From Chloroflexota bacterium (GTDB taxonomy: Bacteria; Chloroflexota; Ktedonobacteria; Ktedonobacterales; Ktedonobacteraceae): a DNA stretch of 59,018 nt. Position 1 is the first letter of the stretch. The number at the start of each line of letters is the position of its first letter. Shown here piece by piece: positions 42,607 to 52,316 of the stretch. The position numbers and the translations under genes were made by a program. The DNA is taken from positions 1-59,018 of the forward strand of contig VBHI01000342.1 in NCBI GenBank assembly GCA_005881495.1. Direction: 5' to 3'. The notes under the pieces were generated by a model. The model was not told where the DNA came from. It saw only the letters and a program-made list of their open reading frames with translations, and did no database searches.

Positions 42607-43887
42607 CCCTCCCACCCACGTCTGCGTAATCACCTCAGAGGATACACCGAAGAACAGAACGTCTAAAAAGTCATCGACATTCCATCCCGCCATTGCCGGG
42701 TGATTAAGATCTACGCCAATAAAGTCAGCATACATTCCAGGAAGAAGCACTCCCGTATGTAACCCCAGGGCCGTTGCCCCAAGTTGTGTCCCATAGTCAA
42801 GTAAAAGTGTTCCCGGAGAGGATACTTCGTCGGCAATCAGAATGCGCCGCCGCTGATAGCGCATGCGGGCAGAGTATTCGGCCCAGCGCAACTCTTCAAC
42901 AGGCGCCAGGCGAGTATTGCTATCGGAACCGATACACAGAGGGATCCTGGCAGCCAGCAGCTCGGCATAGGGAGCAATACCATCGCCCAGATCACCTTCT
43001 GTAGTGGGACAAACACAGACCGTACACCTGTGCCTGGCCAGCAGGGCAATCTCTTGATCGTTCGCGTGGGTAGCATGAATAATGGTGGTCTGTGATCCCA
43101 GGGCACCATAACGCTCAAGCAGTTCGATAGGAGTGCAGCCATACTCCGCCTGGCACTGCTCGATCTCCGCTACTTGTTCGTCGGCGTGGACATGGAGCGG
43201 CAGGTGATGGGTACGGCTATAGTCAGCAATGGCCCGGAACCAGTTCTCTGGTACTGCGCGCACAGAGTGTGGAGCAACTCCTATGAGTTCACCTTTGTCG
43301 CGCAACTCTTCGACACGAGCAAGCAAGGCCTCGACCGAGGCATCACAGAAGCGCCGTTGGCCTTCCTCTGGGGGCATATGGAAACCAGCCTGCGCGTAAG
43401 CGGTCATCAGTAATACGACGCGTATGCCAGCTTCCCGGCCAGCCTGTAGAATCGCTTCAGACATGGCATTAGGGTCAGCATAGGGTTGCCCGCCGGGCTG
43501 ATGGTGTACATAGTGAAATTCTCCAACGCTGGTATAGCCAGCCGCCAGCATTTCACGATAGGTCTGCAGCGCCAGCGTAAATAAGCTGTCGGGTGTTAAT
43601 CGCTGCGCTTCGGCATACATAGCATTACGCCACGTCCAGAAGGTGTCCTTTTGGGAAAGTGGCCGGTGCGTATGCCCACGCAAAGCGCGCTGAAAGACGT
43701 GGCTATGGACATTGACAAAGCCCGGCAATAGAGCAACGCCAGGAAGAAATTCTACATCAGATGGCGCAAATACACTGGTTGCAAGGTCAGAAATCGAGTC
43801 TATGAGGCCATCCTCGGAAATAGCAAGCAGCTTGTTGCCTTGTAAGCCTTCCGGGGTAGAGATATACGCTGGGGCCAGGTATTTCAT
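42586..43887 (-). CDS. hutF: Formimidoylglutamate deiminase (HutF)
   Basis: 433 residues of an amidohydrolase of the histidine-degradation pathway that converts formimidoylglutamate to formylglutamate and ammonia. Metal-binding positions are seen in GFVNVHSHVFQRAL (about 55-68), APHSV (about 205), HVHADEQ (about 232-238), IIHATHAND (about 271-279) and CIGSDSN (about 317-323). Family-specific HutF blocks such as FHYVHHQPGG are present. The C-terminus ends TWVGGSRRGPG, where the last seven residues are encoded by the tandem repeat, so the natural end has been replaced. No other hut gene is nearby. Confidence 0.9.
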   Translation of the reverse strand: MKYLAPAYISTPEGLQGNKLLAISEDGLIDSISDLATSVFAPSDVEFLPGVALLPGFVNVHSHVFQRALRGHTHRPLSQKDTFWTWRNAMYAEAQRLTPDSLFTLALQTYREMLAAGYTSVGEFHYVHHQPGGQPYADPNAMSEAILQAGREAGIRVVLLMTAYAQAGFHMPPEEGQRRFCDASVEALLARVEELRDKGELIGVAPHSVRAVPENWFRAIADYSRTHHLPLHVHADEQVAEIEQCQAEYGCTPIELLERYGALGSQTTIIHATHANDQEIALLARHRCTVCVCPTTEGDLGDGIAPYAELLAARIPLCIGSDSNTRLAPVEELRWAEYSARMRYQRRRILIADEVSSPGTLLLDYGTQLGATALGLHTGVLLPGMYADFIGVDLNHPAMAGWNVDDFLDVLFFGVSSEVITQTWVGGSRRGPG

Positions 43888-43953
43888 ACGATGACTCCTT
43901 ACGGGTTTGCAGCGATGTTGCTGTTACTCTTTATGTATAACGAACAGGACACT

Positions 43954-44022
43954 GTAGGGATGCAATTCATTGCGCCCGCCTGGGGAGCCAATGCACATGG
44001 TTGCAATAAATGTATCCCTACA
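43954..44022. repeat. GTAGGG-family long imperfect palindrome
   Basis: An inverted repeat of about 69 bases whose ends read GTAGGGATGCAATTCATTGC and, in reverse complement, GTAGGGATACATTTATTGC. The right end provides the stop codon of the CHAT gene (CTG TAG GGA on the minus strand) and could also act as a terminator. Confidence 0.75.
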
Positions 44023-46969
44023 GCAACGGCCCAGGATCACCGATCAGGTGGAAAGCAGCCCAGAAATAGGGGTGCGCGCGATAGGGCCGCGAAGATGTGC
44101 GGGCGCGCGCGAGAAATGCTCGCTGTGCCCCCGCCAGGGCAGCAGTCTTACTAAACTCGCCCAGCAGCGCCTGGTAGAACATCTCCATCAGTTCCGCACT
44201 GCTGGCATCGTCCACTTTCCAAAGCGTTGGCAGCAAGGAAGCGGCGCCGGCATAGAGGAAACCGCGTCCAAGGCCGATCACTTCATCGACACCGCCAACG
44301 ACCGCGCGCCCTGTTTCGCAAGCACTTAGTGTCACCAGAGAGCAACATGAAAGGTCGAGATTGAAGACCTCGATGGTGCTGAGCTGGCGGTCAGCTAGCT
44401 TGATGTGCGAGAAGTTGGGAGCGTCAAGTCGGAAGAGCCCATGGGCGGCGATATGCACAATGGGGCTTCGCGCGCCATATTGCCAGAGGAGAGAGGCGGT
44501 AGCAGTATTGTCCAGCATGGGACGCGCCCCCAATTGTTTCGCCACCACCTCCGCCTCTTGCACTGCAAATTGCAAGCGGCCATTGTCAGAGATACCCAGC
44601 ACGAGCGAATCACCCAGGCGTGCCTTCTTCGCCTCGATACGCTGGCCGCGCTGGCAGCAAATTTCCCACAATGCTGCAGCGGGCAGATATGAGACGTTCA
44701 ATCGCTCAACAACAAACTGCGTTCCATCGAAAAGACAATGGAACGGAAGATAGTGCAACATACCATAGGGTACTACGATCAGGTGTTCGCAGAAATTGAG
44801 TATATGAGTTACAGGCCTGAGCAACAGGTCATAGAGTTTTTGCAGCAAACCAAGGCTATTATCCTCTAAAGCTATAAAGGCCTGGTCCTGATCCTGCGTA
44901 CCAGCAGCCTGGGCAACAAGGTCGAGATTCACACGCCAGAAAGAGTACAGACGCTCCAACTTGGGGACGGCTCCCTGCACTATGTGCACATTGACGCCCT
45001 TGTGCGTCAGCTGAAAAATGAAGAGGTCATGTCCGGCAATATAATACTCCAACATCACGCTGTTGGGTTCGAGTTTCGGCCAGAGGGTTGTCACAATGCT
45101 ATTGGTCCAACTGGAGCGCTGCCGGGATATCAGGTCGCCGGCCAGGCGCAGCTGCATCTGTTCCAACAGGTGTTCAATACGGCGCTCACGCAGTTGCATC
45201 TCCTTGCGCGCCTGCGCAGGTGCAATAGCGCGTATACGCATGATGGCAGTATCGCTTAGATTTGCCTCATTTTCAGCCTCATACACAATCGAACTATACC
45301 AGGCTTGCTCTTCACGCAGTTTTGCCAGGTCCTCAAGAATAGCCTCGCCAGCTTTATCACCGGCGCGCAAGCGAATGTCGATGTTGTTGCGCAGGTAATC
45401 GCCGATGACACGCGACTTAGCCTTTTCGACGTATATCAGTGCCTGATCTTTATTTCCTCGCCTTAGCGCCAGAATGATGGCGCGCTGGTAGATATTCCCT
45501 TTGTCTTCGAGAAAGCTTGTACGCTCGTCCAAAACCAGGTGGTTCTGTACTTCATCGATACCTTGTACGGCACGATCGTAGTAACGGGCAGCAGCTTCCA
45601 GGTCAGCACGCTGTTCAGCAATTTGTCCAAGCAGGTAATCGCAGCGATACTTGAGGTCAAGCAGTCCCTGACCCTGAGCAATATCCAGGGCGTGATCACA
45701 TAAATATTGAGCAGCCGCGATATCCCCTGTCACAGCGGCAATACGCGCCTGTAGCAGGGCCGTCCGCGCCAATTGTGGGAGGGCCTCCTGCTCCGCGAAA
45801 GCGTCCGCGACGTGCTGAGCTTCGCGCAGGCTGGCTTCAAGTTGACCGCCCGCGAAATAGAGCTCAGCCTGTTGCAGCCGCGCAATAGATGCCAGAGCCA
45901 TAAAGCCTCCCTCTTCGAGAATATCACTGGCCTCTTTGAGCATCTCATCAGCGTCACGAAAATTTCCTTCCAGCATGGCGGCCTCTGCCTGATACATAAG
46001 AGAGTAGGCTAAATTCTGGCGATGTCCCGGCGATTTGCGAAAGAAAGCCACTGTATCGCCCGCGAGGTCATAGGCTTCCCTGGCGCGATTGAGTCGCACC
46101 AGGCAAAGGCATATCTGCTGCGCTACCTCGGCAGCCTGGAATTGCAGGTTGTATTGCAGAAAAATAGTACGACTGCGGCTAAAAAGCAACAAGGCCTGGC
46201 TGTAGTGTCCCTGTGAAGCATAAATCTGGGCAATGTTCAGCTCCTCGCGCGCCACCGCGACTTCCTGCCCACCATAAGTGGCAAACGTTGTGCGGGCCTG
46301 TTCATGCAGTGCCACAGCCTCACGAAACTTGCCCTGGGCTGCCAGGGTAATGGCTTTATTGCCACGAGCACGGGCAATATTCAGCTCAACCCCTTCCCCT
46401 TGTAAGGAGTAGGTTTCAATTGCGCGGTCGAAGAGCCGCAGCGCCTGGTCAAATTGACCCATTTCGTAGTTGACAATAGCTGCATTGACATCAATCTGGC
46501 CAGCGCGTAGCAGCTTTCCATGGCGAATGAAGACCTCTCGGGCAGCCGCAGCATCTCGCAACGCCTCGTTCGTGCGGTTCAGTTGCAGGCAAGCGCTAAT
46601 GCGCCCTATGCGTGTGCGCGCCCAACCAACTTCATCGCCTATCTCTTTGAACTCCTCGCCAGAGGCATCGAAATATGGGAGAGCTTCCTTGTCACGATCC
46701 ATACGGCGTAGGGCATCGCCACGAGCCATTAATCCCAGTGCATGAGATGCTTTGTTGAAGGTTAGATCACCGATGGCGAGGAGATAACCAGCTAACGTAA
46801 ATGATACCTGTCCATCATTATTCCACTGGCGATCGGCTTCGCGCTTGATGAGTTCAACCAGGAAGGCAATAGAGGCGTCATCAAAAGTGAAAATGTGGCG
46901 TTGCAGTAATTGCCTCCCCTCTTTCTCATTCATGAGAAGAAGATCGGCTACCAGTTCTTGAGGTGTCAT
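44018..46969 (-). CDS. CHAT-domain protein with TPR repeats
   Basis: 983 residues. The N-terminal two-thirds (about 70-560) is helical tetratricopeptide-like (repeats such as ANIVNYEMGQFDQALRLFDRAIETY and EELNIAQIYASQGHYSQALLLFSRSR), the binding scaffold. The C-terminal CHAT domain (about 690-983) is a caspase-like protease: the catalytic histidine in HIAAHGLFRL (about 838-842) and cysteine in LSACETG (about 882), followed by VGGVDEVIGLGRGFLYAGA and WKVDD. The C-terminal end is PYFWAAFHLIGDP, the usual CHAT end. The gene ends inside a palindromic repeat. It is the last gene of a sigma factor - zinc-finger protein - CHAT cassette. Confidence 0.92.
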   Translation of the reverse strand: MTPQELVADLLLMNEKEGRQLLQRHIFTFDDASIAFLVELIKREADRQWNNDGQVSFTLAGYLLAIGDLTFNKASHALGLMARGDALRRMDRDKEALPYFDASGEEFKEIGDEVGWARTRIGRISACLQLNRTNEALRDAAAAREVFIRHGKLLRAGQIDVNAAIVNYEMGQFDQALRLFDRAIETYSLQGEGVELNIARARGNKAITLAAQGKFREAVALHEQARTTFATYGGQEVAVAREELNIAQIYASQGHYSQALLLFSRSRTIFLQYNLQFQAAEVAQQICLCLVRLNRAREAYDLAGDTVAFFRKSPGHRQNLAYSLMYQAEAAMLEGNFRDADEMLKEASDILEEGGFMALASIARLQQAELYFAGGQLEASLREAQHVADAFAEQEALPQLARTALLQARIAAVTGDIAAAQYLCDHALDIAQGQGLLDLKYRCDYLLGQIAEQRADLEAAARYYDRAVQGIDEVQNHLVLDERTSFLEDKGNIYQRAIILALRRGNKDQALIYVEKAKSRVIGDYLRNNIDIRLRAGDKAGEAILEDLAKLREEQAWYSSIVYEAENEANLSDTAIMRIRAIAPAQARKEMQLRERRIEHLLEQMQLRLAGDLISRQRSSWTNSIVTTLWPKLEPNSVMLEYYIAGHDLFIFQLTHKGVNVHIVQGAVPKLERLYSFWRVNLDLVAQAAGTQDQDQAFIALEDNSLGLLQKLYDLLLRPVTHILNFCEHLIVVPYGMLHYLPFHCLFDGTQFVVERLNVSYLPAAALWEICCQRGQRIEAKKARLGDSLVLGISDNGRLQFAVQEAEVVAKQLGARPMLDNTATASLLWQYGARSPIVHIAAHGLFRLDAPNFSHIKLADRQLSTIEVFNLDLSCCSLVTLSACETGRAVVGGVDEVIGLGRGFLYAGAASLLPTLWKVDDASSAELMEMFYQALLGEFSKTAALAGAQRAFLARARTSSRPYRAHPYFWAAFHLIGDPGPLL

Positions 46970-47158
46970 GTGACAATGATTCCGTCAACTGAAAACATAC
47001 AACGTTTAACATAGGCATCACGGCCCTTCAGGCAAGGAGGCCCATCCCCACATTTCTTATCCCGATTTCATATGTTTAGACGTATTTGACGCGGTACAAA
47101 TCACAATGAGTTACTATGACACACTCTATACGTTTATCAAAATAGATAAACCACGCGG

Positions 47159-48001
47159 TCAATCTTGCAGAGTTACCGGAAGTTGCTCGACCACGATGGT
47201 GCTCCCAGGAAACTGCAGCTCCAACAGGTATGTCGCAGGAGCGATCGATGAAAAGACAAAGTTACCCAGTTCGTCGATTTGTTGCGTATACTGCGCTCCG
47301 GCAAGGGACATGTCAGCGGCCTGCGCTGTCAAAAGCACTTGCGTTCCCTGTAGCATATCCAGTGATTGACCTTGACGGGTAACAAAGCCAATGAGTTGTA
47401 AAGAGTCCCTCTGGCTTGCGTCTCGTTCAACCTGGATGGCAATGCTGACGTCCTCCGCCGTATAGCGGCGCGGCCATAAAGCAGCCTGTGTGCTATCACG
47501 CTGAAAGGCCAGACGCGGCTGTGGCGGCAAGAGAGTCGCAAGAATACGTCGAGCACCCGTATTCGCCGTGTTCTGTAGACGATCTAAGACACTTTTCGCG
47601 CCTTGCGTGGAACGATGATTATTATTTGGGGAGGAGGTCTGAACAGACATATCTCGCGCGACCGCGGGCCGTGCAAGCATCTGATCGTTCGCAAGAAATT
47701 CTGTCAGCGTTGCCACCTCGGCTGCACAGAGCTCGCACATACTCAGGTGGTTACTGACTGCGGCAGTAAATTCCTTACTGAGCAATCCCAAATGGTATTC
47801 ACCGAGTACCTGACTAGGTGGACAATCAAACCGATACAATTTACTGGTTAAGGTGCGTTCTATTCGTTCATACGCCACCAGTTGTGCTGTACAGCACTGG
47901 CAATGTGCAAGATGCTGCTTAACAAATGGCCGTACCTTCTCTCCCGCAAGATACGCCAGCAGTTCTTCATCACGAATAGCACCAGGTTCACTACACTCCA
48001 T
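47159..48001 (-). CDS. Double zinc-finger (zf-HC2) protein with C-terminal beta-sandwich domain
   Basis: 280 residues. Two HxxxCxxC zinc motifs (H30-C34-C37, and H85-C89-C92) are the anti-sigma zinc-finger type. A polar linker (about 120-165) leads to a C-terminal beta-rich domain (about 185-280) whose final block IDELGNFVFSSIAPATYLLEL matches the carboxypeptidase-regulatory/SdrD-B-like Ig fold. A GATCTAAAGGAAA ribosome site is good. It lies 190 bases behind a sigma factor and 190 bases ahead of the CHAT gene, so all three are probably cotranscribed. Proposed anti-sigma or adaptor. The C-terminal domain is paralogous to 58381-58788. Confidence 0.75.
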   Translation of the reverse strand: MECSEPGAIRDEELLAYLAGEKVRPFVKQHLAHCQCCTAQLVAYERIERTLTSKLYRFDCPPSQVLGEYHLGLLSKEFTAAVSNHLSMCELCAAEVATLTEFLANDQMLARPAVARDMSVQTSSPNNNHRSTQGAKSVLDRLQNTANTGARRILATLLPPQPRLAFQRDSTQAALWPRRYTAEDVSIAIQVERDASQRDSLQLIGFVTRQGQSLDMLQGTQVLLTAQAADMSLAGAQYTQQIDELGNFVFSSIAPATYLLELQFPGSTIVVEQLPVTLQD

Positions 48002-48190
48002 GAGCGTTTCCTTTAGATCAACATAGGATACAGGCCCAAAGTTTCAAAAATCACAAGGTTACGAGTAGATTATCCTGCAATATGCTGATGACTCTCCCCA
48101 GTGCCATCACAATACCGCTTTCTACTCGAGAGATTTACCGGCCCTCTTTACATCATTAAACGAGGTTCACGCCTTTTTTTGCATTTGACC

Positions 48191-48982
48191 TTACAGATAT
48201 TGATGTTTGAAGAGCAACTGCAAACGACGGTTGCGCCGTAGACGCTCCAACACATTGCGCTTGATACGATAGACATCATCTACGGTAGGAAAGAGCCGGC
48301 GGTGCTGTCTACTTATCTCACTCGGCTTCATCCCATGTATATAGGCCAGATAAATCAATACGCGCTCATCTTCGCCATTGAGTTCTTCCTGGATAACTTG
48401 CCACAAACCATGCGCGGAAATATTTGCAACGACATCGTCCGCAGGATCATCAGAAGCAGGCTCGTGCTCAATCAACTCCAGCGTCTCTTCATTCTGTCGA
48501 GATTGCCGTGAACGTACCTCGTCAGCAACGACGCTATGCACGCACATTTTGAGATATTTCAATATAGCGGCAAGAGAATCAAAATTCTCCATTTTAGCCG
48601 GGGTGAGCGCCTGCGAGAATTTGGCAAAAGCGGCATTGACGAGCGGAGCGCTTCCATCCTGCCCTAAAATTGGTGCAGCGCTCTGATGCTGTGTAACCCA
48701 GGTGAGCACAAGCGGCGCATACTGTTGATAAATACAAGCCCAGGCATCATCATCTCGTTTAACAATGGCCCGGCGAAATAATTCAAGGCAATAGCGATCA
48801 TTGGATACGCTCTGCCGTAAAAATTTATTTGTCTCTTCAGAGCAACAACGAGCCAGTTCATTAATTGAGTATAGCTGGAGAGCGCCTCCTGCTGGGTTCT
48901 CCGGTGCGCTATCACCCTGTCCTCTCAGACCAGGCTGTGCAGGCTGCGGACCTGTTGGCTGAGGGCGGTTTCGAGGCTCCAT
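48191..48982 (-). CDS. Sigma-70-family factor of the CHAT cassette
   Basis: 263 residues from ATG 48982 (AGGGAG nine bases upstream); ATG 49018 is an alternative. It is an ECF-like sigma factor with a long N-terminal extension (about 1-60). Region 2 is at about 65-150 (RAIVKRDDDAWACIYQQYAPLVLTWV, and SLAAILKYLKMCVHSVVADEVRSRQSR) and region 4 at about 190-255 (DERVLIYLAYIHGMKPSEISRQHRRLFPTVDDVYRIKRNVLERLRRN), whose helix-turn-helix is recognisable. Region 2.4 is diverged, so promoter specificity is probably unusual. It opens the cassette with the double zinc-finger and CHAT genes. Confidence 0.8.
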   Translation of the reverse strand: MEPRNRPQPTGPQPAQPGLRGQGDSAPENPAGGALQLYSINELARCCSEETNKFLRQSVSNDRYCLELFRRAIVKRDDDAWACIYQQYAPLVLTWVTQHQSAAPILGQDGSAPLVNAAFAKFSQALTPAKMENFDSLAAILKYLKMCVHSVVADEVRSRQSRQNEETLELIEHEPASDDPADDVVANISAHGLWQVIQEELNGEDERVLIYLAYIHGMKPSEISRQHRRLFPTVDDVYRIKRNVLERLRRNRRLQLLFKHQYL

Positions 48983-49039
48983 CGACAATAACTCCCTGCT
49001 TCCAGAATAATTAGTCATTTTCTCGAGCGACGCCCATGA

Positions 49040-49068
49040 AGTATAGCATGGGAAATTTAAGCGCACAA
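49040..49068 (-). promoter_or_regulatory. Promoter of the sigma - zinc finger - CHAT cassette
   Basis: On the minus strand TTGTGC (49063-49068), 17-base spacer, TATACT (49040-49045). Its position implies transcription starts near 49034, so the first possible ATG at 49066 cannot be the real start and the ATGs at 49018 or 48982 are used. Confidence 0.55.
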
Positions 49069-49431
49069 GTTCTAAGGTGATTGTCCATACGATAACACTG
49101 CTTTAATATAATATCGCACGATTGAATAAAGGCAAAAGTATCTCGTACTACCTAAAAGTACTCTTTCCCCGGGCAATGATGGCGCAAAATGACACACAAA
49201 GACAAAGGAATATGCAGTTCGACAGCCTTCAATATGCGAACTATTACACTCAACTATACACTATTCTCTACTCTTGGGCAACTTCATCCGCAATATCCCA
49301 AAACTGAGCCGCTTGACGAAGAAAGTTCCATATGGTATTATTATTGCAGAGTTTCTCCTGAATAGTGTATCCCGTAATATGGCCTCTTTCTATCGTTTCG
49401 CCTTTATTACTCACTTCGAGGAGGAAATGTG

Positions 49432-50794
49432 GTGTCATTTCTCTTTCGCCATCGATGGTTCACACGTGCCATCGTCGCGCTCACGCTCTCGCTGCTTTTC
49501 ACCCTCTCGTCAACTATTTTCGCTTTCGCCAATGTCATCCTCACGCGGCTGAGCACCGACCCTTATACGAATAGCACCAGTCAGCATGCCACCGAAGTAG
49601 ACCCCGATACCTATTCTTTTGGTTCCACGATTGTTTCAGCCTTCCAAGTAGGTCTCTTTAACAATGGTGGAGCCTCCAATATCGGGTTTGCGACCTCGAG
49701 TAATGGGGGGGCAACCTGGACCCATGGCTTCCTGCCGGGCACAACTACCTTTGCGACACCGCCAGGTACATTTGATCGCCTCAGTGATCCCTCGGTGGCC
49801 TACGACGCCGCTCACAACGCCTGGCTCATCTCCTATCTCGGTCTGGTAGGCGCGAATCCAAACGTCGCCCCAACGGCCCCTGCAGTATTGGTCAGCCGCT
49901 CGACTAATGGTGGACTGACCTGGGGCAATCCAATTCAGGTAAATTCTGCCGGTGGGACGAACAACCAGGACAAAAACTGGTCGGTTTGCGATGATACTCC
50001 AACCAGTCATTTCTACTGGCACTTTTACACTGAATGGGACGATAACGGGAACGGCAACCTCGTCCGGATGAGCACCTCCAATTGAGAATGCCTTTGAAAC
50101 GTCTCTGCTGGCTTTCACCTCCACGAATGGTGGGACGAGTTGGAACAGCACGATCACCGTGACCTCCGTCAGCCATCACACTGATGCCGGCAACATTCGT
50201 TCTGGCTCTCTGCCAACCGCGGAAATTGACGGAGCGGGGAAAGTCTATGTCGTGTGGTCGGACTGCCGTTTTGAACAGCGTTGTAGGGCCAACGACCTGG
50301 TCATGACGACCTCGACCAACGGCACAACCTGGACAGCGGTGACTCGAGTTTCCGTTGAGGATGTTGGCAGTGAGGTTGATCACTTCATTCCCGGCTTGGC
50401 TGTGGACAAGACAACATCGGGAGGCAGCGCGCATCTTGGGCTGGCCTACTACTACTATCCTGCTACGAGTTGCAACACCTCCACCTGTCAACTCGATGTG
50501 GGGTTTATCTCCTCAATCAACGGGGGGAGCACATGGAGCGGAGCCATACAACTGGCCGGACCCATGACACTGACCTGGCGGGCAAACACGACTCAAGGGT
50601 TCACGGTCGGAGACTACATCTCTACCTCATTCGTCAACGGAACGGCCCACCCGGTCTTTGAATTCGCCAACCCGAACAGTGGAAGCACCTTCGATGAAGC
50701 GACGTACAGTACAGCAAGTGGTCTGGAGATTCGTGGTAGTAATCACTCTTCAAAAGGTGTTGCTGTTGTTGCCAGCGTTTTGTCGACTCGCTGA
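49432..50794 (+). pseudogene. Secreted BNR-repeat (sialidase-like) protein, frameshifted
   Basis: Starts at GTG 49432 (or 49429) behind GAGGAGGAA. A signal peptide (FTRAIVALTLSLLFTLSSTIFAFA, about 11-34) opens it. The first frame ends at 50085 in NLVRMSTSN; the protein continues in the +1 frame with ENAFETSLLAFTSTNGGTSW and runs to 50794. One extra T in AATTGAG explains the break. Asp-box/BNR motifs SxxGGxTW appear at least four times (SSNGGATW, STNGGLTW, STNGGTSW and SINGGSTW), as in sialidase-like beta-propellers. The gene is probably inactive unless this is a sequencing error. Confidence 0.85.
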
Positions 50795-50838
50795 GCGCGC
50801 ATCGATACCGTTAACGGTAGTCCTCTCGTAGTGTGCCT

Positions 50839-50873
50839 GGAGGTCGTTGCATATGTTTCATGCAACGGCCTCC
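50839..50873. terminator. Bidirectional hairpin between convergent genes
   Basis: Inverted repeat GGAGGTCGTTGCAT (50839-50852) and ATGCAACGGCCTCC (50860-50873) with one mismatch and a 7-base loop, between the BNR gene and the Ycf48-like gene. T-run weak in both directions. Confidence 0.5.
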
Positions 50874-50910
50874 ACTGTTAAGAAAATCATTCCTCATACT
50901 ATCACCTGCC

Positions 50911-52302
50911 TTATGCTATCGTAGAGGAGATGGTTGTCCAGGTTCGTCCACCATCGACAGTCTTGAGCAGAGATGAGGAATCGCGTGCTATCGAACTAAT
51001 GGCCCAGCCGACTGTATCTGAGACAAAGTCGAGTTGGACAATGTTTTTGAAACGCTCACCGGGGGAGAGTTTTATCCAGTGATTGCCTCCGTCATCGGTA
51101 CTGTAGAGAATTGTTCCATCAGTCGCCCACCAGTGCTGCATATCTGCAAAACCAAGTATGCTGCGCAGGGCAGCAGATACGGGCGCTGTGCTCTGCCAGG
51201 TTCGTCCACCATCATGCGTGACATAAATATCTATGGCAAAATCATTATCAGTAGTGACGTTAGAAAAGCTGATGGGAAGGATACCATCGGCAGCCGAAAA
51301 GAAGGTGGGTGAGAGGATTGAGAGCCGAGCAGATGCCACTCCTGGCGGCATGAGGAGCGATTGCTGGTTCCAGGTCGAACCGCCGTCATGTGTTACATAG
51401 AGCCATGCAAGATTGGGAAGTAATACAGTTCCTGTCACCCATCCTGTAAAGGCATTCAGAAAGCTCATCCCTGATTTCTGCCCACCATAGGGAAGCCGAC
51501 CGGGGGGAGTCGCATCCGCAATAAGTGCAGTGGCCACGTTCACCCACGTCTTCCCTCCGTCCGTCGTTCGGAACACGATTACTGATTCGGCTGCTCCTCC
51601 TGGAGGCCGCACAGCAACAAGAATCCAACCGTGTTGCGAGTCGACAAAGCAGATTTGCCTTACGAATGGCATATGGATCGTTGCTTGTTGCCAGGTCTCA
51701 CCGCCATCAGTAGTGTGCAAGACCTGTGTGATTGCCGCATTCGCCCAGGGCGTTGCTATTGATGCTATGGAAGCTGTAGGGAAGTCTGCGATGCTGTTCT
51801 GTGAAGTTGTGGTGCCGTGTGGCGTCACGTTCTTCCAATGAACTCCCCCATCGGTGGTGCGGAGCACCGCATGCCCGCTAAGTGCCCATCCCGTCTTCGC
51901 ATCAATCATATGAAGAGTGAGCAAGGTAATTTGACCTCCTGTTGGTTTCGCTGACGTGTCGGCGCTACTCTGATGTGTTCGGTTCAGTACAAAAATAAGA
52001 GAACTTACCAATAGTGACGCAACCAGCACTGCTGCAATCATGTTCAGGCGGTGCTGCCAGGATCTTCCTTCGACACTGGTACAGCGCGTTGGCTTTACAC
52101 CCCTGGAGCTCTGCTGTAAATTAGGCATCTCGTGGCTGGGCAGCGGACGCGTCGAAACATCACTGTTGATAAGGCGCTGATGTATGCGAGCAAGATGCTG
52201 AGCTTTTTGACCATCCGCGCGGTACATGAGACGAAGATCGCGGATGAGGCGTTGGTGCTGTTCATCCGTCTCTTCAGGAAGGAGTTCGTTGGGGTCTGTC
52301 AT
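50911..52302 (-). CDS. Membrane-anchored Ycf48-like beta-propeller protein, partner of the adjacent sigma factor
   Basis: 463 residues. Cytoplasmic N-terminus of about 87 residues (helical, with LIRDLRLMYRADGQKAQHLARIHQRL), a single membrane helix (about 88-107), then an extracytoplasmic seven-bladed propeller with repeats ending TTDGGVHW, TTDGGETW, TTDGGKTW, THDGGSTW, THDGGRTW, STDDGGNHW and TVDGGRTW (Ycf48/BNR type). The gene begins 14 bases after the sigma factor stop. The layout, a cytoplasmic helical domain plus one helix plus an outside sensor, is that of a membrane anti-sigma factor, but the N-terminus has no zinc-finger or known anti-sigma motif. Confidence 0.8.
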   Translation of the reverse strand: MTDPNELLPEETDEQHQRLIRDLRLMYRADGQKAQHLARIHQRLINSDVSTRPLPSHEMPNLQQSSRGVKPTRCTSVEGRSWQHRLNMIAAVLVASLLVSSLIFVLNRTHQSSADTSAKPTGGQITLLTLHMIDAKTGWALSGHAVLRTTDGGVHWKNVTPHGTTTSQNSIADFPTASIASIATPWANAAITQVLHTTDGGETWQQATIHMPFVRQICFVDSQHGWILVAVRPPGGAAESVIVFRTTDGGKTWVNVATALIADATPPGRLPYGGQKSGMSFLNAFTGWVTGTVLLPNLAWLYVTHDGGSTWNQQSLLMPPGVASARLSILSPTFFSAADGILPISFSNVTTDNDFAIDIYVTHDGGRTWQSTAPVSAALRSILGFADMQHWWATDGTILYSTDDGGNHWIKLSPGERFKNIVQLDFVSDTVGWAISSIARDSSSLLKTVDGGRTWTTISSTIA

Positions 52303-52316
52303 GACTTCGTTCCTTT

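Noticed and set aside
42353..42703. Pro-rich plus-strand ORFs in the tandem repeat (three frames)
   Set aside because: They are translations of the 22-base repeat, open in several frames because the unit lacks stops.
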